Under the pieces are notes generated by a model. That model saw only the letters and a program-made list of their open reading frames with translations. It had not been told where the DNA came from and searched no databases. From positions 1,178,001-1,242,000 of the forward strand of contig NZ_CP060705.1 of the NCBI RefSeq assembly GCF_003048835.2: 64,000 bases of DNA. Direction: 5' to 3'. Below are positions 1-8,697 of this stretch, piece by piece. Position 1 is the stretch's first letter. The number at the start of each line of letters is the position of its first letter. This stretch comes from Campylobacter concisus. GTDB taxonomy: Bacteria > Campylobacterota > Campylobacteria > Campylobacterales > Campylobacteraceae. Both the position numbers and the translations under genes were made by a program.

Positions 1-1
1 T

Positions 2-94
2 TACAACACCGCTCTTAAAAATGACGTTTCAAAAAAAGATTTAGAACAATATATATATGAAAAGCTAATTTCTCAAAAAGAGAGCGCTGAGTAA
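2..94 (+). CDS. 3' end of an unidentified gene (partial)
   Basis: The window opens inside a frame that reads 30 codons to a TAA at 92-94. The visible tail is hydrophilic and lysine/glutamate-rich, ending in QKESAE, and carries no recognisable motif. The last 22 bases overlap, tail to tail, the end of the FusC-type gene on the other strand. That the frame is real is supported by native-looking codon use and the neat stop, but it is too short to be sure. No function can be given. Confidence 0.5.
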   Translation, partial: YNTALKNDVSKKDLEQYIYEKLISQKESAE

Positions 95-2022
95 ATTTCA
101 TTTTGCCCTAAAGCAACTCGTAAAATTAGCTTTTTAGCGTTTTCGTCTTTGCAAAGCAGTTTCGTTTCTATCTCGCTTATGAAATAATATGGAAGCTTCC
201 TCATCTTTTTATCTAGCATCAAAAACCTATCTGAGATGATTTTTACATCATTTTGCAAGGCGTTTTTCTCTTTTAGCTCGTCTAAATTCAGATAATTTCT
301 AAGCTTAATCAGATCGCTATTTATATCATCAAGCTTGCTAGCTATAAATTTTGCATTTTTTATATTATCATCGTCTAAATTTTTACTAACTTTTATAGCG
401 TAGTTTAGCTCATTTAGCGAGCCTAAAATCTCTTTTTCATCCGTGCTAAAAGCATCTTTGTTTGACTCATTTAGAGAAATTTGCACTAAATTTCTAAAAC
501 CTATCAAGACATCACTTAAGCTATCTTTTACCTTAGTATAGTCATTTTTCCTAGTTAGCAAATATGCGGCAAAAACTATCACAAAGCCAGCCGCCACGTC
601 GAGCAATCTATCGACCATAAGGGCTAAAAAGTCTCTTTTTATAAGCGAAAAAATGGATGTAAATTCAAACATAAAAGCCGTTGCAAAGACGATTTGTTTA
701 TAGGCTTTAAGGTAATAAACCAAAAACATACCGATAAAGACAACCACGTAAAATGCGTATGATTCACCCATAAATTTCACAAAAGCAAGCGCGATAAAAA
801 AGCCGATAACTCCGCCAAGAAGGCTATCTCTGCCTGCATTTTTTAAAGCATCTTCGTCGCTTTTGTTTAGACTCATCACTGCTATGGCGATCCAAATTCC
901 ATGATTTATATGAAAAGCTTGTGCTATAAAAATGGCTAGCGACATACAAATGGCAAGCCTTAAAGACTCTTTTAATACTTCATTTTTTAAATTTATCTTT
1001 TTAAACGCCTCTTTTAGCGTGATCTTTTTTGTGTTGTTAAATGAGAGCTTATCCTCGCCGCCCTCTTTTATAAGCAAAAATTTATCATAAAGCACGCCAA
1101 GCGAGCTTGCAAAAATTTTAAAATTTGAGTTTTTAGCTAAATTTAGCGCATCAAATTTTAGCTTTGGAGTTTGATTTTTGAAAATTTTTTTAAGCTCAAA
1201 AAGGTTGTAAGCGATCTCATTTTTTACCTCGATTAAAAGCGCTTTGTCCTCGATCCTTTCAAACGAAGCGCCCAATGTTCGAAGCAAAAGAGCGATCTCT
1301 TCAACTTTATAAAAATAAAATAGTGCTTTGGCTTGATTTCTAACTAGCTTAACATCTTTTATCTTTAGGCTTTTGTTTGCGAAAATTTCTTTTGATTTAT
1401 CAATCGAGCTCATCAAATCTGCAATACTTGCGTAAAAATGGCTCGTGCCAAGCGCCTTGCTCGATAAGATGGCGTTATCTAGTAAAAAGCTGATACTCTT
1501 TTTAGTAAATTTGCCGTATTTGCCAAAGTTTTCAAATTTTATGATGATGCTTAGCACGCCAGCAAGCACCAGACCGCCAATGCTATCAATCACATTTAGC
1601 CCAACTGCGGCCTTTGTCACAAAAGCAACTAGCCCTGTTGCATTTACAGCAAGTAAAATTTTGTTTAAATTTGAGCTATAAATTTGGCTAATGCCTACCA
1701 CAAATATCCAGACAAATACAATAAGCGAGAGCCAAACGCCAAGGCTAATAAATGGATCAACAAAGGGCATAAAAGCGCAAGAAAGCGCGATGTAAAGTAG
1801 CAAAAATGCAAATTTACTCCTATCTTTGCACTCAAGCTCGCCAAGAAAGAAGATACCCATCGTGATATTTACAGCCATGATAGCGCCACTTAGATGAAAG
1901 AAGTAAAAGCACAAAAAGCAGTTAAAAGCGATGGTTGTGGCAGCTTTTAGCGAGTAGATGAGCTGGAAATTTGCAGGGTCGTAGTAGCGGATAAAGCTTT
2001 TAAATTTCTTAATTATTTCCAT
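73..2022 (-). CDS. FusC-type inner-membrane protein (aromatic acid/fusaric acid exporter family)
   Basis: The 649-residue protein has two hydrophobic blocks, roughly residues 20-165 and 350-495, each followed by a long charged, helical cytoplasmic segment. This duplicated layout is typical of the FusC/YccS/AaeB family of proton-driven exporters. The second block contains GIWIAIAVMSLN followed by an R-D-S-L-L-G-G-V-I-G stretch, matching the family's conserved TM-plus-arginine-glycine region. It is the last gene of an rsmH-ftsL-like-FusC run: its ATG overlaps the end of the FtsL-like gene by 10 bases, so it is probably co-transcribed. The substrate is unknown. The family call is firm; export of aromatic acids or drugs is inferred from relatives. 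Confidence 0.8.
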   Translation of the reverse strand: MEIIKKFKSFIRYYDPANFQLIYSLKAATTIAFNCFLCFYFFHLSGAIMAVNITMGIFFLGELECKDRSKFAFLLLYIALSCAFMPFVDPFISLGVWLSLIVFVWIFVVGISQIYSSNLNKILLAVNATGLVAFVTKAAVGLNVIDSIGGLVLAGVLSIIIKFENFGKYGKFTKKSISFLLDNAILSSKALGTSHFYASIADLMSSIDKSKEIFANKSLKIKDVKLVRNQAKALFYFYKVEEIALLLRTLGASFERIEDKALLIEVKNEIAYNLFELKKIFKNQTPKLKFDALNLAKNSNFKIFASSLGVLYDKFLLIKEGGEDKLSFNNTKKITLKEAFKKINLKNEVLKESLRLAICMSLAIFIAQAFHINHGIWIAIAVMSLNKSDEDALKNAGRDSLLGGVIGFFIALAFVKFMGESYAFYVVVFIGMFLVYYLKAYKQIVFATAFMFEFTSIFSLIKRDFLALMVDRLLDVAAGFVIVFAAYLLTRKNDYTKVKDSLSDVLIGFRNLVQISLNESNKDAFSTDEKEILGSLNELNYAIKVSKNLDDDNIKNAKFIASKLDDINSDLIKLRNYLNLDELKEKNALQNDVKIISDRFLMLDKKMRKLPYYFISEIETKLLCKDENAKKLILRVALGQNEIYSALSF

Positions 2023-2306
2023 TGACGCTCTTGCATATTGTTTAAAATTTGATTTTTATAACGCAAATTTTCAAGCTTTATGCTAAGAGCTCTGTTTTCT
2101 TCAAGGAGCATATCTCGTTTGCCGCTGATGTCGGCGATATCTCTACTTATATAATAAATTTGATTTGCTATGTAAATTTTTGGCAAAAATAGAGCCAGCG
2201 CTATAAAAACCGCCAGATAGACCATCACTAGCGTCTTAAAGCTTAAATTTACCTCACGTTTTTGCTCCTCGTCGTGAAGTGTTAGCAGCTCTTCTTTTTC
2301 TTGCAT
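2013..2306 (-). CDS. FtsL-like small divisome protein
   Basis: This 97-residue protein has a charged N-terminus, one membrane segment around residues 27-45 (LVMVYLAVFIALALFL) and a C-terminal helical region with leucine spacing, LLEENRALSIKLENLRYKN, suited to a coiled coil. That bitopic architecture and its place directly behind rsmH (2-base gap) are those of FtsL, which with FtsB and FtsQ activates septal peptidoglycan synthesis. Sequence similarity among FtsL proteins is low, so the call rests on architecture and context. C. jejuni has a small membrane protein gene in the same place. Confidence 0.65.
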   Translation of the reverse strand: MQEKEELLTLHDEEQKREVNLSFKTLVMVYLAVFIALALFLPKIYIANQIYYISRDIADISGKRDMLLEENRALSIKLENLRYKNQILNNMQERQWK

Positions 2307-2308
2307 CT

Positions 2309-3232
2309 TTATCCTTTTATCTTAAAAACACGCAGTTTTGCGCTCTTGCTTCGTGAGTTTTGCGCTAGCTCACTTTGGCTTGCTGTTAGTGGTTTTTTAG
2401 TTAAAATTTCACCCAGTTCGTGGTTGTTTCCGCACTCACATCGGTAGATGCCAGGCGGGCAGATACAGCTGTTTGCCCACTTTTTGAAGCGCTCTTTTAC
2501 GATCCTATCTTCAAGCGAGTGAAATGTTATGATCGCCACCAAGCAATCTTTAAAACCGCCCTTTTCTATACTATCAAGCAAATTTATTAGCTCATCTAGC
2601 TCGCCATTTACCTCTATCCTGATCGCCTGAAAAGCAAGGATCGCAGGGCTAACACCGCGCCCTTTTATCTGAGCTGTGCCTATTATGTTTGCAAGCTCTT
2701 TTGCGCTTGTTATCTTGCCTAAATTTCTAGCATTTATTATCTTATTTGCGATCCCAGAGGCATTTTTTAGCTCGCCGTAATCCCTAAAAATCCTAGCTAA
2801 CTCATCAAACGAGTAGCCATTTACCACGTCATAGGCGCTAAATCCTCGCTCTTTATCCATGCGCATATCAAGCACACTTGAGCCGATGCTAAAACCCCTA
2901 TCATCTTTATCTATCTGCAGCGAACTAACGCCGATGTCAGCCAAAATTCCTCTAACGTTTGAAATTTCATCGCTGCTAAGTTTGCCAATAAGCTCAGAGA
3001 AATTGCTCTTATAAATTTTCACTCTATTGCCAAATAGCTCAAGTTTTTTGAGCGAGAAATTTATAGCTTCGATGTCTTTATCGCAAGCGATCAAATTTAA
3101 ATTTTCATTTTGAGACAAAATGGCACTAGAGTGTCCAGCATATCCAAGCGTGCAATCTATAAAATTTCCACGCAGATCTTTAAAAAAAGATAAAACTTCG
3201 TCAAGTAAAACGCTAATATGCGGACTTTGCAA
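2309..3232 (-). CDS. rsmH: 16S rRNA (cytosine-1402-N4)-methyltransferase RsmH
   Basis: RsmH uses S-adenosylmethionine to methylate N4 of C1402 in the 30S P site. The protein shows the MraW hallmarks: an N-terminal SPHISVLLDEV, the SAM loop DCTLGYAGHS, DIGVSS, DRGFS with MRMD downstream, ITFHSLEDRIVK and a C-terminal PLTAS region. The open frame continues to 3313 but has no ATG in that stretch. I place the start at the TTG at 3230-3232, five bases after an AAAGAGG ribosome-binding site; a GTG at 3233-3235 is the alternative. This gives about 307 residues, the usual length, whereas the longer reading adds about 27 unconserved residues. It heads the operon with the FtsL-like and FusC genes. Confidence 0.93.
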   Translation of the reverse strand: MQSPHISVLLDEVLSFFKDLRGNFIDCTLGYAGHSSAILSQNENLNLIACDKDIEAINFSLKKLELFGNRVKIYKSNFSELIGKLSSDEISNVRGILADIGVSSLQIDKDDRGFSIGSSVLDMRMDKERGFSAYDVVNGYSFDELARIFRDYGELKNASGIANKIINARNLGKITSAKELANIIGTAQIKGRGVSPAILAFQAIRIEVNGELDELINLLDSIEKGGFKDCLVAIITFHSLEDRIVKERFKKWANSCICPPGIYRCECGNNHELGEILTKKPLTASQSELAQNSRSKSAKLRVFKIKG

Positions 3233-3358
3233 CACTGCCTCTTTAATGAAATTAGTGTGAAAATTTATCGAAATTTTACTTAAAAAGCTATCATTACATA
3301 AAATTTTACACAAATTTTAAGATAGCTTAAATATAATCACCCAAACGTAGGAGAAAAA

Positions 3359-3946
3359 ATGGACTTAATGCACTCAACAAATGAGATAAAAAAGATATCT
3401 CTTTCGATGTTTAGAAAGAATTTTTTTGGTGTTTTTCATGGTTCTATCTCTGCAAGAGTAGAAAAAAATCAATTTATCATCAACAAGCAAAATGCCATTT
3501 TTGATGACTTGCAAGATAGCGATCTAACGCTTCTTTCATCAAAAAAAGACTACCGCTGGAATGATGCGAGTTTGGATGCTGATATACACTTAAATATCTA
3601 CAAAAACATAAATGAAGCAAAATTTGTCTGCTACGCCATGCCTCCATATGCGACAGCTTATGCAATGAAACATGAAAAAATAGCGCCAAAAGACTATTTT
3701 GGGTGCATGAGATTTAATGAAATTTTAGTCTATGATCCAAAGCAGTTTGACGACTGGTATGAGCGTGCTGAGACAGAAATTTATAGAGCTATGATAGAGA
3801 AAAATACTAACATCGTCGTGATCAAAGGATACGGCGTTTACGCGTATAGCAGGAGTCCTCAGCTACTTGCAAAAGATATAGCTTTGTTAGAAAATAGCTG
3901 CAAACTGCTTCATTTTACTGGTGGTTACAGCGATTTTAGCATTTAA
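3359..3946 (+). CDS. Class II aldolase/adducin-domain protein
   Basis: The 195-residue protein resembles the class II aldolase/adducin head domain. It has the early phosphate-loop-like FHGSISARV, a central PPYATAYAM where the family normally has a histidine-rich metal site, and the late VVIKGYGVYAYSRSP that matches the family's conserved G-H-G-like turn with tyrosine in place of histidine. The usual metal-binding H-x-H pair and the G-H-G are therefore not intact, so an aldolase reaction is doubtful. The start follows an AGGAG site. The gene diverges from rsmH and is followed by a terminator-like stem. The substrate cannot be told. Confidence 0.7.
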   Translation: MDLMHSTNEIKKISLSMFRKNFFGVFHGSISARVEKNQFIINKQNAIFDDLQDSDLTLLSSKKDYRWNDASLDADIHLNIYKNINEAKFVCYAMPPYATAYAMKHEKIAPKDYFGCMRFNEILVYDPKQFDDWYERAETEIYRAMIEKNTNIVVIKGYGVYAYSRSPQLLAKDIALLENSCKLLHFTGGYSDFSI

Positions 3947-3985
3947 ATTTTTGCTAACAAAGATAAAAAATGTTAGTAAAAATTT
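3945..3985 (+). terminator. Stem-loop after the class II aldolase-like gene
   Basis: A 15-bp inverted repeat (arms 3945-3959 and 3971-3985, one G-U pair, 11-base loop) begins on the TAA stop codon. The arms end in T-runs, fitting a Rho-independent terminator. Confidence 0.6.
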
Positions 3986-4038
3986 AGCAAGAAACGTTTT
4001 TATAAAGCCCCATTTTAAGCTTATTTAAGCCAAATTTC

Positions 4039-4046
4039 TATAAAAT
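4039..4046 (+). promoter_or_regulatory. Putative -10 of the PPIase-ftsA-ftsZ operon
   Basis: TATAAAAT lies about 40 bases upstream of the first ATG of the operon, in the gap after the preceding terminator-like stem. The AAAGGAAG ribosome-binding site follows at about 4072. No clear -35 is visible, as is common in Campylobacter sigma-70 promoters. Confidence 0.4.
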
Positions 4047-4085
4047 ATCGCACAAGCTTTGTTAGTATTTTAAAGGAAGAACTTA

Positions 4086-5543
4086 ATGTTATCTTGGATG
4101 CAAAAACATAAAAAATACCTTGTCGTGACAATTTGGGTAAGCACGATAGCTTTTGTCGGTGCTGGTTTTGTCGGCTGGGGCGCATACGATCTAAACAGCA
4201 ACAGAGCTACTTCAGTAGCCAAAGTAGGACATAGAAATATAAGCGTTCAAGAGTTGCAACAAAAATATGATAGGTTATATCAGTACTACAACAATGTATT
4301 TGAAGGTAAATTAACTCAAGAGAAAGCTGAAGAGTTAGGTTTAGAAAATGCTGCACTTCAAGCTGCTATTCAAGAAAATTTATTACTAAATTTTGCAGAC
4401 GACATCGGTCTAAGCGTTAATAAAGACGATGTTTTAAAATATATAATCGTCGATCCAACATTTCAAAAAGACGGCGTTTTTGACAAAAATTTATACTACG
4501 ATGTGCTAAGAAGAGCTAGGATAAACCCAACTGATTTTGAAGACAATCTAAAACTAACCATCTTACTAGATAAACTTAGAACTATTTTAAATTTACCTGC
4601 AAGTAAAGAAGATATCGCCATGATGGAAGCTAGCTTTTTCATGCAAGATAAATTAGCCGTACAAGTAGTAAATGCTGATCAAAACGAGATCAAGGTAGAT
4701 GAGAAAGAGCTAAAAGATCTTTGGGAGATAAATAAAAATAACTATATGACAAAGACACTTTATGGTATAGATACATACTTTGTCGAATCAGAAAAAAGCG
4801 ACGCAAATGAAAGCGTTTTAAAATCTTACTATAACGAAAACCAAGATAAATATAAGGGCTTGGATGACAAGATAAAACCTTTTAGCGAGGTAAAAGCTGA
4901 GGTTAATAAAGACTACAACATAGAGCAAAGCAAAACTAACGCTTTAGAAAAGTATGTCGCTGTTAAAAAAGCTGAGCTTGCAACTAATGGTTTTGTAAGC
5001 GTAAATGAGGACAACGCTACTTTTTCACTTGATGAGATAAAGGGCGCAAAAGTTGGCGAAGTGATAAAACCATTTATCTACAAAGATGGCTATTTAATAG
5101 CTAGAGTAAAAAGTATAACTCCTCCACAACCTATGAGCTTTGAACAAGCAAGAGCTAATGTGCTTGAAATTTATAAAAGCAAAAAAGAAAAAGAAATTTT
5201 AACAGCAAAAGCAAAAGAGACTCTACAAAACTTTAAAGGCACAGATGTTGGCTTTGTTAGCAGAGAGGTAAATGGCTCTATTGCGGGCTTAAATGAGAGC
5301 GATACAAGAGCTTTTGTATCTCAACTTTTTGATACTAACAACACAAAAGGTTATGTTATATTAGATGACAAAGCCGTAGTGTACGATATTTTGGAACAAA
5401 GATTGCTTACTAACAATATAAATAACAACTATAAGCAAATAACACAACAAAATGTTGCAATGCTTAAAAACAATGAGTTGATAAAAGATTTAACAAACAA
5501 ACTTCTAAAATATTATGAAGTTAAAGAATATGTCAAAAGGTAA
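4086..5543 (+). CDS. PpiD/SurA-like periplasmic peptidyl-prolyl isomerase, membrane-anchored
   Basis: The 485-residue protein has a single N-terminal membrane anchor (about residues 11-31, ending in GWGAYDLN), followed by a SurA/PpiD-type N-terminal chaperone domain including VAKVGHRNISVQELQQKY and LLLNFADDIGLSV. A weak parvulin-like segment follows near residues 285-360 (KGAKVGEVIKPFIYKDGYLIARV). This is the PpiD layout: a periplasmic folding factor tethered to the inner membrane. The equivalent gene sits directly before ftsA in C. jejuni. Five bases separate it from ftsA. A holdase role is better supported than isomerase activity, because the parvulin domain is poorly conserved. Confidence 0.82.
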   Translation: MLSWMQKHKKYLVVTIWVSTIAFVGAGFVGWGAYDLNSNRATSVAKVGHRNISVQELQQKYDRLYQYYNNVFEGKLTQEKAEELGLENAALQAAIQENLLLNFADDIGLSVNKDDVLKYIIVDPTFQKDGVFDKNLYYDVLRRARINPTDFEDNLKLTILLDKLRTILNLPASKEDIAMMEASFFMQDKLAVQVVNADQNEIKVDEKELKDLWEINKNNYMTKTLYGIDTYFVESEKSDANESVLKSYYNENQDKYKGLDDKIKPFSEVKAEVNKDYNIEQSKTNALEKYVAVKKAELATNGFVSVNEDNATFSLDEIKGAKVGEVIKPFIYKDGYLIARVKSITPPQPMSFEQARANVLEIYKSKKEKEILTAKAKETLQNFKGTDVGFVSREVNGSIAGLNESDTRAFVSQLFDTNNTKGYVILDDKAVVYDILEQRLLTNNINNNYKQITQQNVAMLKNNELIKDLTNKLLKYYEVKEYVKR

Positions 5544-5548
5544 AAATT

Positions 5549-6967
5549 TTGAGTACTAGAATTTTAGGCATAGATGTCGGATCATTTCAAATTTGTGCTG
5601 TTATAGCAGAACAAAATGATGATGGCATAAAAATAATAGGAATAGGCACAGAAAAAGCACAAGGTATAAAAAAGGGTGCTATAAACAACATTGAACTAGC
5701 TGCAAAGTCTATAAAAAATGCACTCATAGAAGCACAAAAAGTTGCAGGCACACACTATGAAAGAGTAGTGGTTTCGATATCCGGAAAATATACTAAAAGC
5801 GTAAATAGCAGTGGCGTAGTAAATATACCAAATCATGAAATAGGCATAAAAGAGATAGAGCGTGCTATGCAGATGGCAGATCACAATGCCGAGACTTCAC
5901 CAGAATATGAAAAACTTCACGTCTTACCTTACAACTTTAAAGTAGATGGACAAGAATTTATAGAAGATCCTATTGGTATGAATGGCACTAGACTTGAAGT
6001 GCAAACACATATCATAAGCATTCAAAAATCACAACTTAGCAACCTAAGAAAAGCTATAAATTTAGCAGGAGTACAGGTTGATAATGTAGTTCTTTCTGGT
6101 TATGCTTCAGCCATAGCAACACTAACAAAAGACGAAAAAGAACTTGGTGTTGCGCTTATAGATATGGGCGGCGAGACATGTAATATGGTAGTGCATGCTG
6201 GAAATTCACTAAGATACAACTCATATCTACATGTTGGCTCGGCAAATATAACTATAGATCTTTCAATGGCGCTTCATACTCCTTTACCAAAAGCTGAAGA
6301 GATAAAACTAGAATATGGCAAGCTAGTAAATAAATCAGTAGATCTTATCGAGCTTCCAAGACTTGGCGATGAGCAAAAAACTCACGAAGTTTCACTTGAT
6401 GTTATATCAAATGTCATCTCAGCTAGAGCAGAAGAGACTGTGATGGTGCTTGCAAATATGCTTGAAGATAGTGGATACAAAGATCTTGTTGGTGCTGGCA
6501 TAGTACTAACTGGCGGCATGACAAAACTTGATGGGCTAAAAGACTTAGCTTCTGCGATATTTGACAACATGCCAGTTAGGATCGCTAGACCAAAAGAGAT
6601 GGATGGTTTATATGAAATTTTAAGAGATCCAGCAAATTCTTGTGCCATAGGACTTTGTATGTATGGAGCTGGAGAATTTACGCCTTATGAGATAGACTCA
6701 GAAAAAAAGATGAGATATAAAGGTGAATTAAGATCAAAGCCAAAAACAAATTTCAACATTTTTGAAGAAGAGAAAAAAGAGAAATTTGAAGTAAAAAAAC
6801 AAGAAAAAGATGATTTTGAAGAAGGCATTGAACTTGTAAATATGGATATAAATTTAGAGCAAACAAACAACAAAAATGAGCTTGCAAATATTGCTGATAT
6901 AAGTAAGCAAGAAAAAAAACCAAGTGCTTTAAAGAAATTTTGGCACAGCATGACACAACTATTTTGA
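5549..6967 (+). CDS. ftsA: Cell division protein FtsA
   Basis: FtsA is the actin-like ATPase that anchors FtsZ to the membrane and recruits later division proteins. The 472-residue protein begins ILGIDVGSFQICAVIAE (phosphate-1 motif) and has ALIDMGGETCNMVV (phosphate-2) and AGIVLTGGMTKLDGL (adenosine site). A charged variable linker of about 70 residues leads to a C-terminal amphipathic helix, ALKKFWHSMTQLF, the membrane-targeting sequence. The start is a TTG preceded by AAAGG inside the end of the upstream gene. ftsZ follows within 15 bases. The linker is longer and more charged than in E. coli FtsA. Confidence 0.96.
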   Translation: MSTRILGIDVGSFQICAVIAEQNDDGIKIIGIGTEKAQGIKKGAINNIELAAKSIKNALIEAQKVAGTHYERVVVSISGKYTKSVNSSGVVNIPNHEIGIKEIERAMQMADHNAETSPEYEKLHVLPYNFKVDGQEFIEDPIGMNGTRLEVQTHIISIQKSQLSNLRKAINLAGVQVDNVVLSGYASAIATLTKDEKELGVALIDMGGETCNMVVHAGNSLRYNSYLHVGSANITIDLSMALHTPLPKAEEIKLEYGKLVNKSVDLIELPRLGDEQKTHEVSLDVISNVISARAEETVMVLANMLEDSGYKDLVGAGIVLTGGMTKLDGLKDLASAIFDNMPVRIARPKEMDGLYEILRDPANSCAIGLCMYGAGEFTPYEIDSEKKMRYKGELRSKPKTNFNIFEEEKKEKFEVKKQEKDDFEEGIELVNMDINLEQTNNKNELANIADISKQEKKPSALKKFWHSMTQLF

Positions 6968-6981
6968 GGAGAATTTTTACA

Positions 6982-8121
6982 ATGAGCAACAGTTTCACAA
7001 TCGAAGAGAACAAAAGCCTATATAGCGCAAAGATAAAGGTAGTAGGCGTAGGTGGTGGCGGTGGTAATATGATAAACCACATCATCAGAGAGAATCCAAA
7101 TTTAGACATCGATCTAATGATAGCAAACACAGATGCTAAGGCACTTGACAATTCTCCTGCACACACAAAGATACAGCTTGGTGAAAAAAAGACAAAAGGT
7201 CTTGGCGCTGGTATGAGACCAGAGATTGGCAAAGAAGCTGCACAAGAGAGCTACGAAGAGATAAAAAGCGCTCTTGAAACTTCTGATGTTGTGTTTATCG
7301 CTTCAGGTCTTGGCGGTGGTACAGGTACAGGTGCTGCTCCAGTTGTTGCGCAAGCTGCAAAAGAGATAGGTGCGCTAACAGTTGCAGTTGTTACTATGCC
7401 TTTTTCATTTGAGGGTAAAAAGCGCAGTAAGCTAGCAGATATAGGTTTAAGCGAACTTAGAAAAGAGAGCGACTCTATCGTTATCATACCAAACGACAGA
7501 CTTTTAACTTTGATAGATAAAAAATCAGGCATCAAAGAGAGCTTTAAAATGGTTGATGAAGTGCTTGCAAGAGCAGTAAATGGTATGTGCTCTATCGTGC
7601 TTGACTCTGGTGTCAGCGATATAAACCTTGACTTTGCTGACGTAAAAACAGTTATGAGCCACAGAGGTCATGCTTTGATGGGCGTTGGCGAGGCTTATGG
7701 CGAGGGTGCAGCTCAAGAAGCCATCAAAAATGCTATCCAATCACCACTACTGGACAACATGAACATAAACGGAGCGCTCGGTGTTTTAGTTCATTTCAAA
7801 ATGCATCCAAACTGCTCACTTGATGACCTTCATAGCGCTATGTCAATGATCGAAGAGGCATCTGATGATGATGCTGATGTGATCTTTGGTACAACAACTG
7901 ATGAAAACATAGAAGACAATAAAGTCGAAGTTACTATCATCGCAACTGGATTTAAAGGTACTGAAAAAGAAAGCGAAGAAAAAAAAATAACCCAAGAGCC
8001 TGAAAACGATCTTCTAAATAAAAATATCGTTTTAAAAAGAAGAGTAAGTGGTGGATATAATAGCGACGAGTATATCTCGCAGCTAGATATCCCATCATAT
8101 CTTCGCCACCAAATGGACTAA
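6982..8121 (+). CDS. ftsZ: Cell division protein FtsZ
   Basis: FtsZ is the tubulin-like GTPase forming the division ring. From the ATG at 6982 the 379-residue protein shows IKVVGVGGGGGNMINHI, the tubulin signature GGGTGTGAAP, the NPD-like NTDAKAL and the catalytic-loop region near LDFADVKTVM. A variable linker follows, and the tail YISQLDIPSYLRHQMD is the conserved FtsA-binding peptide (consensus DIPxxLR). The open frame extends upstream to 6940, but the GAGGAG site eight to ten bases before 6982 and FtsZ homology fix the start there. The operon ends at the terminator at 8143. Confidence 0.97.
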   Translation: MSNSFTIEENKSLYSAKIKVVGVGGGGGNMINHIIRENPNLDIDLMIANTDAKALDNSPAHTKIQLGEKKTKGLGAGMRPEIGKEAAQESYEEIKSALETSDVVFIASGLGGGTGTGAAPVVAQAAKEIGALTVAVVTMPFSFEGKKRSKLADIGLSELRKESDSIVIIPNDRLLTLIDKKSGIKESFKMVDEVLARAVNGMCSIVLDSGVSDINLDFADVKTVMSHRGHALMGVGEAYGEGAAQEAIKNAIQSPLLDNMNINGALGVLVHFKMHPNCSLDDLHSAMSMIEEASDDDADVIFGTTTDENIEDNKVEVTIIATGFKGTEKESEEKKITQEPENDLLNKNIVLKRRVSGGYNSDEYISQLDIPSYLRHQMD

Positions 8122-8142
8122 GTCCTAACTAAAAATTCTCCT

Positions 8143-8173
8143 GTTAAATTGCAAGTTTATCTTGCAATTTAAC
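8143..8173 (+). terminator. Rho-independent terminator of the ftsA-ftsZ operon
   Basis: A perfect 13-bp stem (8143-8155 with 8161-8173) closes a 5-base loop and is followed by TTTTAAT, 21 bases after the ftsZ stop. Confidence 0.85.
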
Positions 8174-8354
8174 TTTTAATATATTCAAAATTTTAACCAT
8201 AATCTAGCAAACACTTAAACTTGCATTATATTTTTTAGCTTTTACTTGCATAAATTTATTTGTAAATTTATTAAAGAGCTTAAGCATCACCAAAAAAATT
8301 TAACTACGCTTTTATGATATTTTTGAAATTTAAAGTAGAAGTTCAAGAAGAAAA

Positions 8355-8388
8355 GCTAGGAATTTGCTGACTAAGCTAAATTTCTAGC
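8355..8388 (-). terminator. Rho-independent terminator of the DUF59 operon
   Basis: The inverted repeat 8355-8367 / 8375-8388 (one bulge, one G-U) lies just past the DUF59 stop. On the minus strand it is followed by TTTTCTTCTT. Between this and the ftsZ terminator (8174-8354) I see no gene or other element, only AT-rich DNA. Confidence 0.75.
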
Positions 8389-8397
8389 CAATAAATT

Positions 8398-8694
8398 TTA
8401 ATTCACTCCAAGTTGTGCTTTTACAAAATCGCTTGCCATTTGGATATTCCACTCAGGCTCCCAAACTAGGTCGATCTCGCACTCTTTTACGCCTTCCACT
8501 CCAAGCGTAGCCGTCTGCACCCACTCAAGTATCATCTCATGAAGCGGACAAGACTTGGTTGAAAGCGTCATCGTCACCTTTGCTTTACCGTTCTCATCGC
8601 AGCTCGCATCATATATGAGCCCAAGCGAAACGATGTCAAAGCCAACCTCAGGATCGACGATATTTGACAGAGCATCATAAATTTTTTCTTTCAT
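8398..8694 (-). CDS. DUF59/MIP18-family protein (SufT/PaaD-like Fe-S assembly factor)
   Basis: The 98-residue protein carries the DUF59 pattern: IVDPEVGFDIVSLGLIYD at residues about 12-29 and MTLSTKSCPLHEMI at about 42-55, with the conserved cysteine in KSCPLH. Relatives (SufT, PaaD, eukaryotic MIP18) help mature iron-sulfur proteins. It is last in a three-gene run with a polytopic membrane protein and a DUF2249 protein. In other bacteria DUF59 and DUF2249 genes often sit together near nitrogen-oxide respiration genes. Fe-S assembly is inferred from the family; the client protein is unknown. Confidence 0.85.
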   Translation of the reverse strand: MKEKIYDALSNIVDPEVGFDIVSLGLIYDASCDENGKAKVTMTLSTKSCPLHEMILEWVQTATLGVEGVKECEIDLVWEPEWNIQMASDFVKAQLGVN

Positions 8695-8697
8695 TTT

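Noticed and set aside
6753-7232. A 159-codon frame antisense to ftsA/ftsZ
   Set aside because: It is the shadow of two certain genes and its composition reflects their codons.
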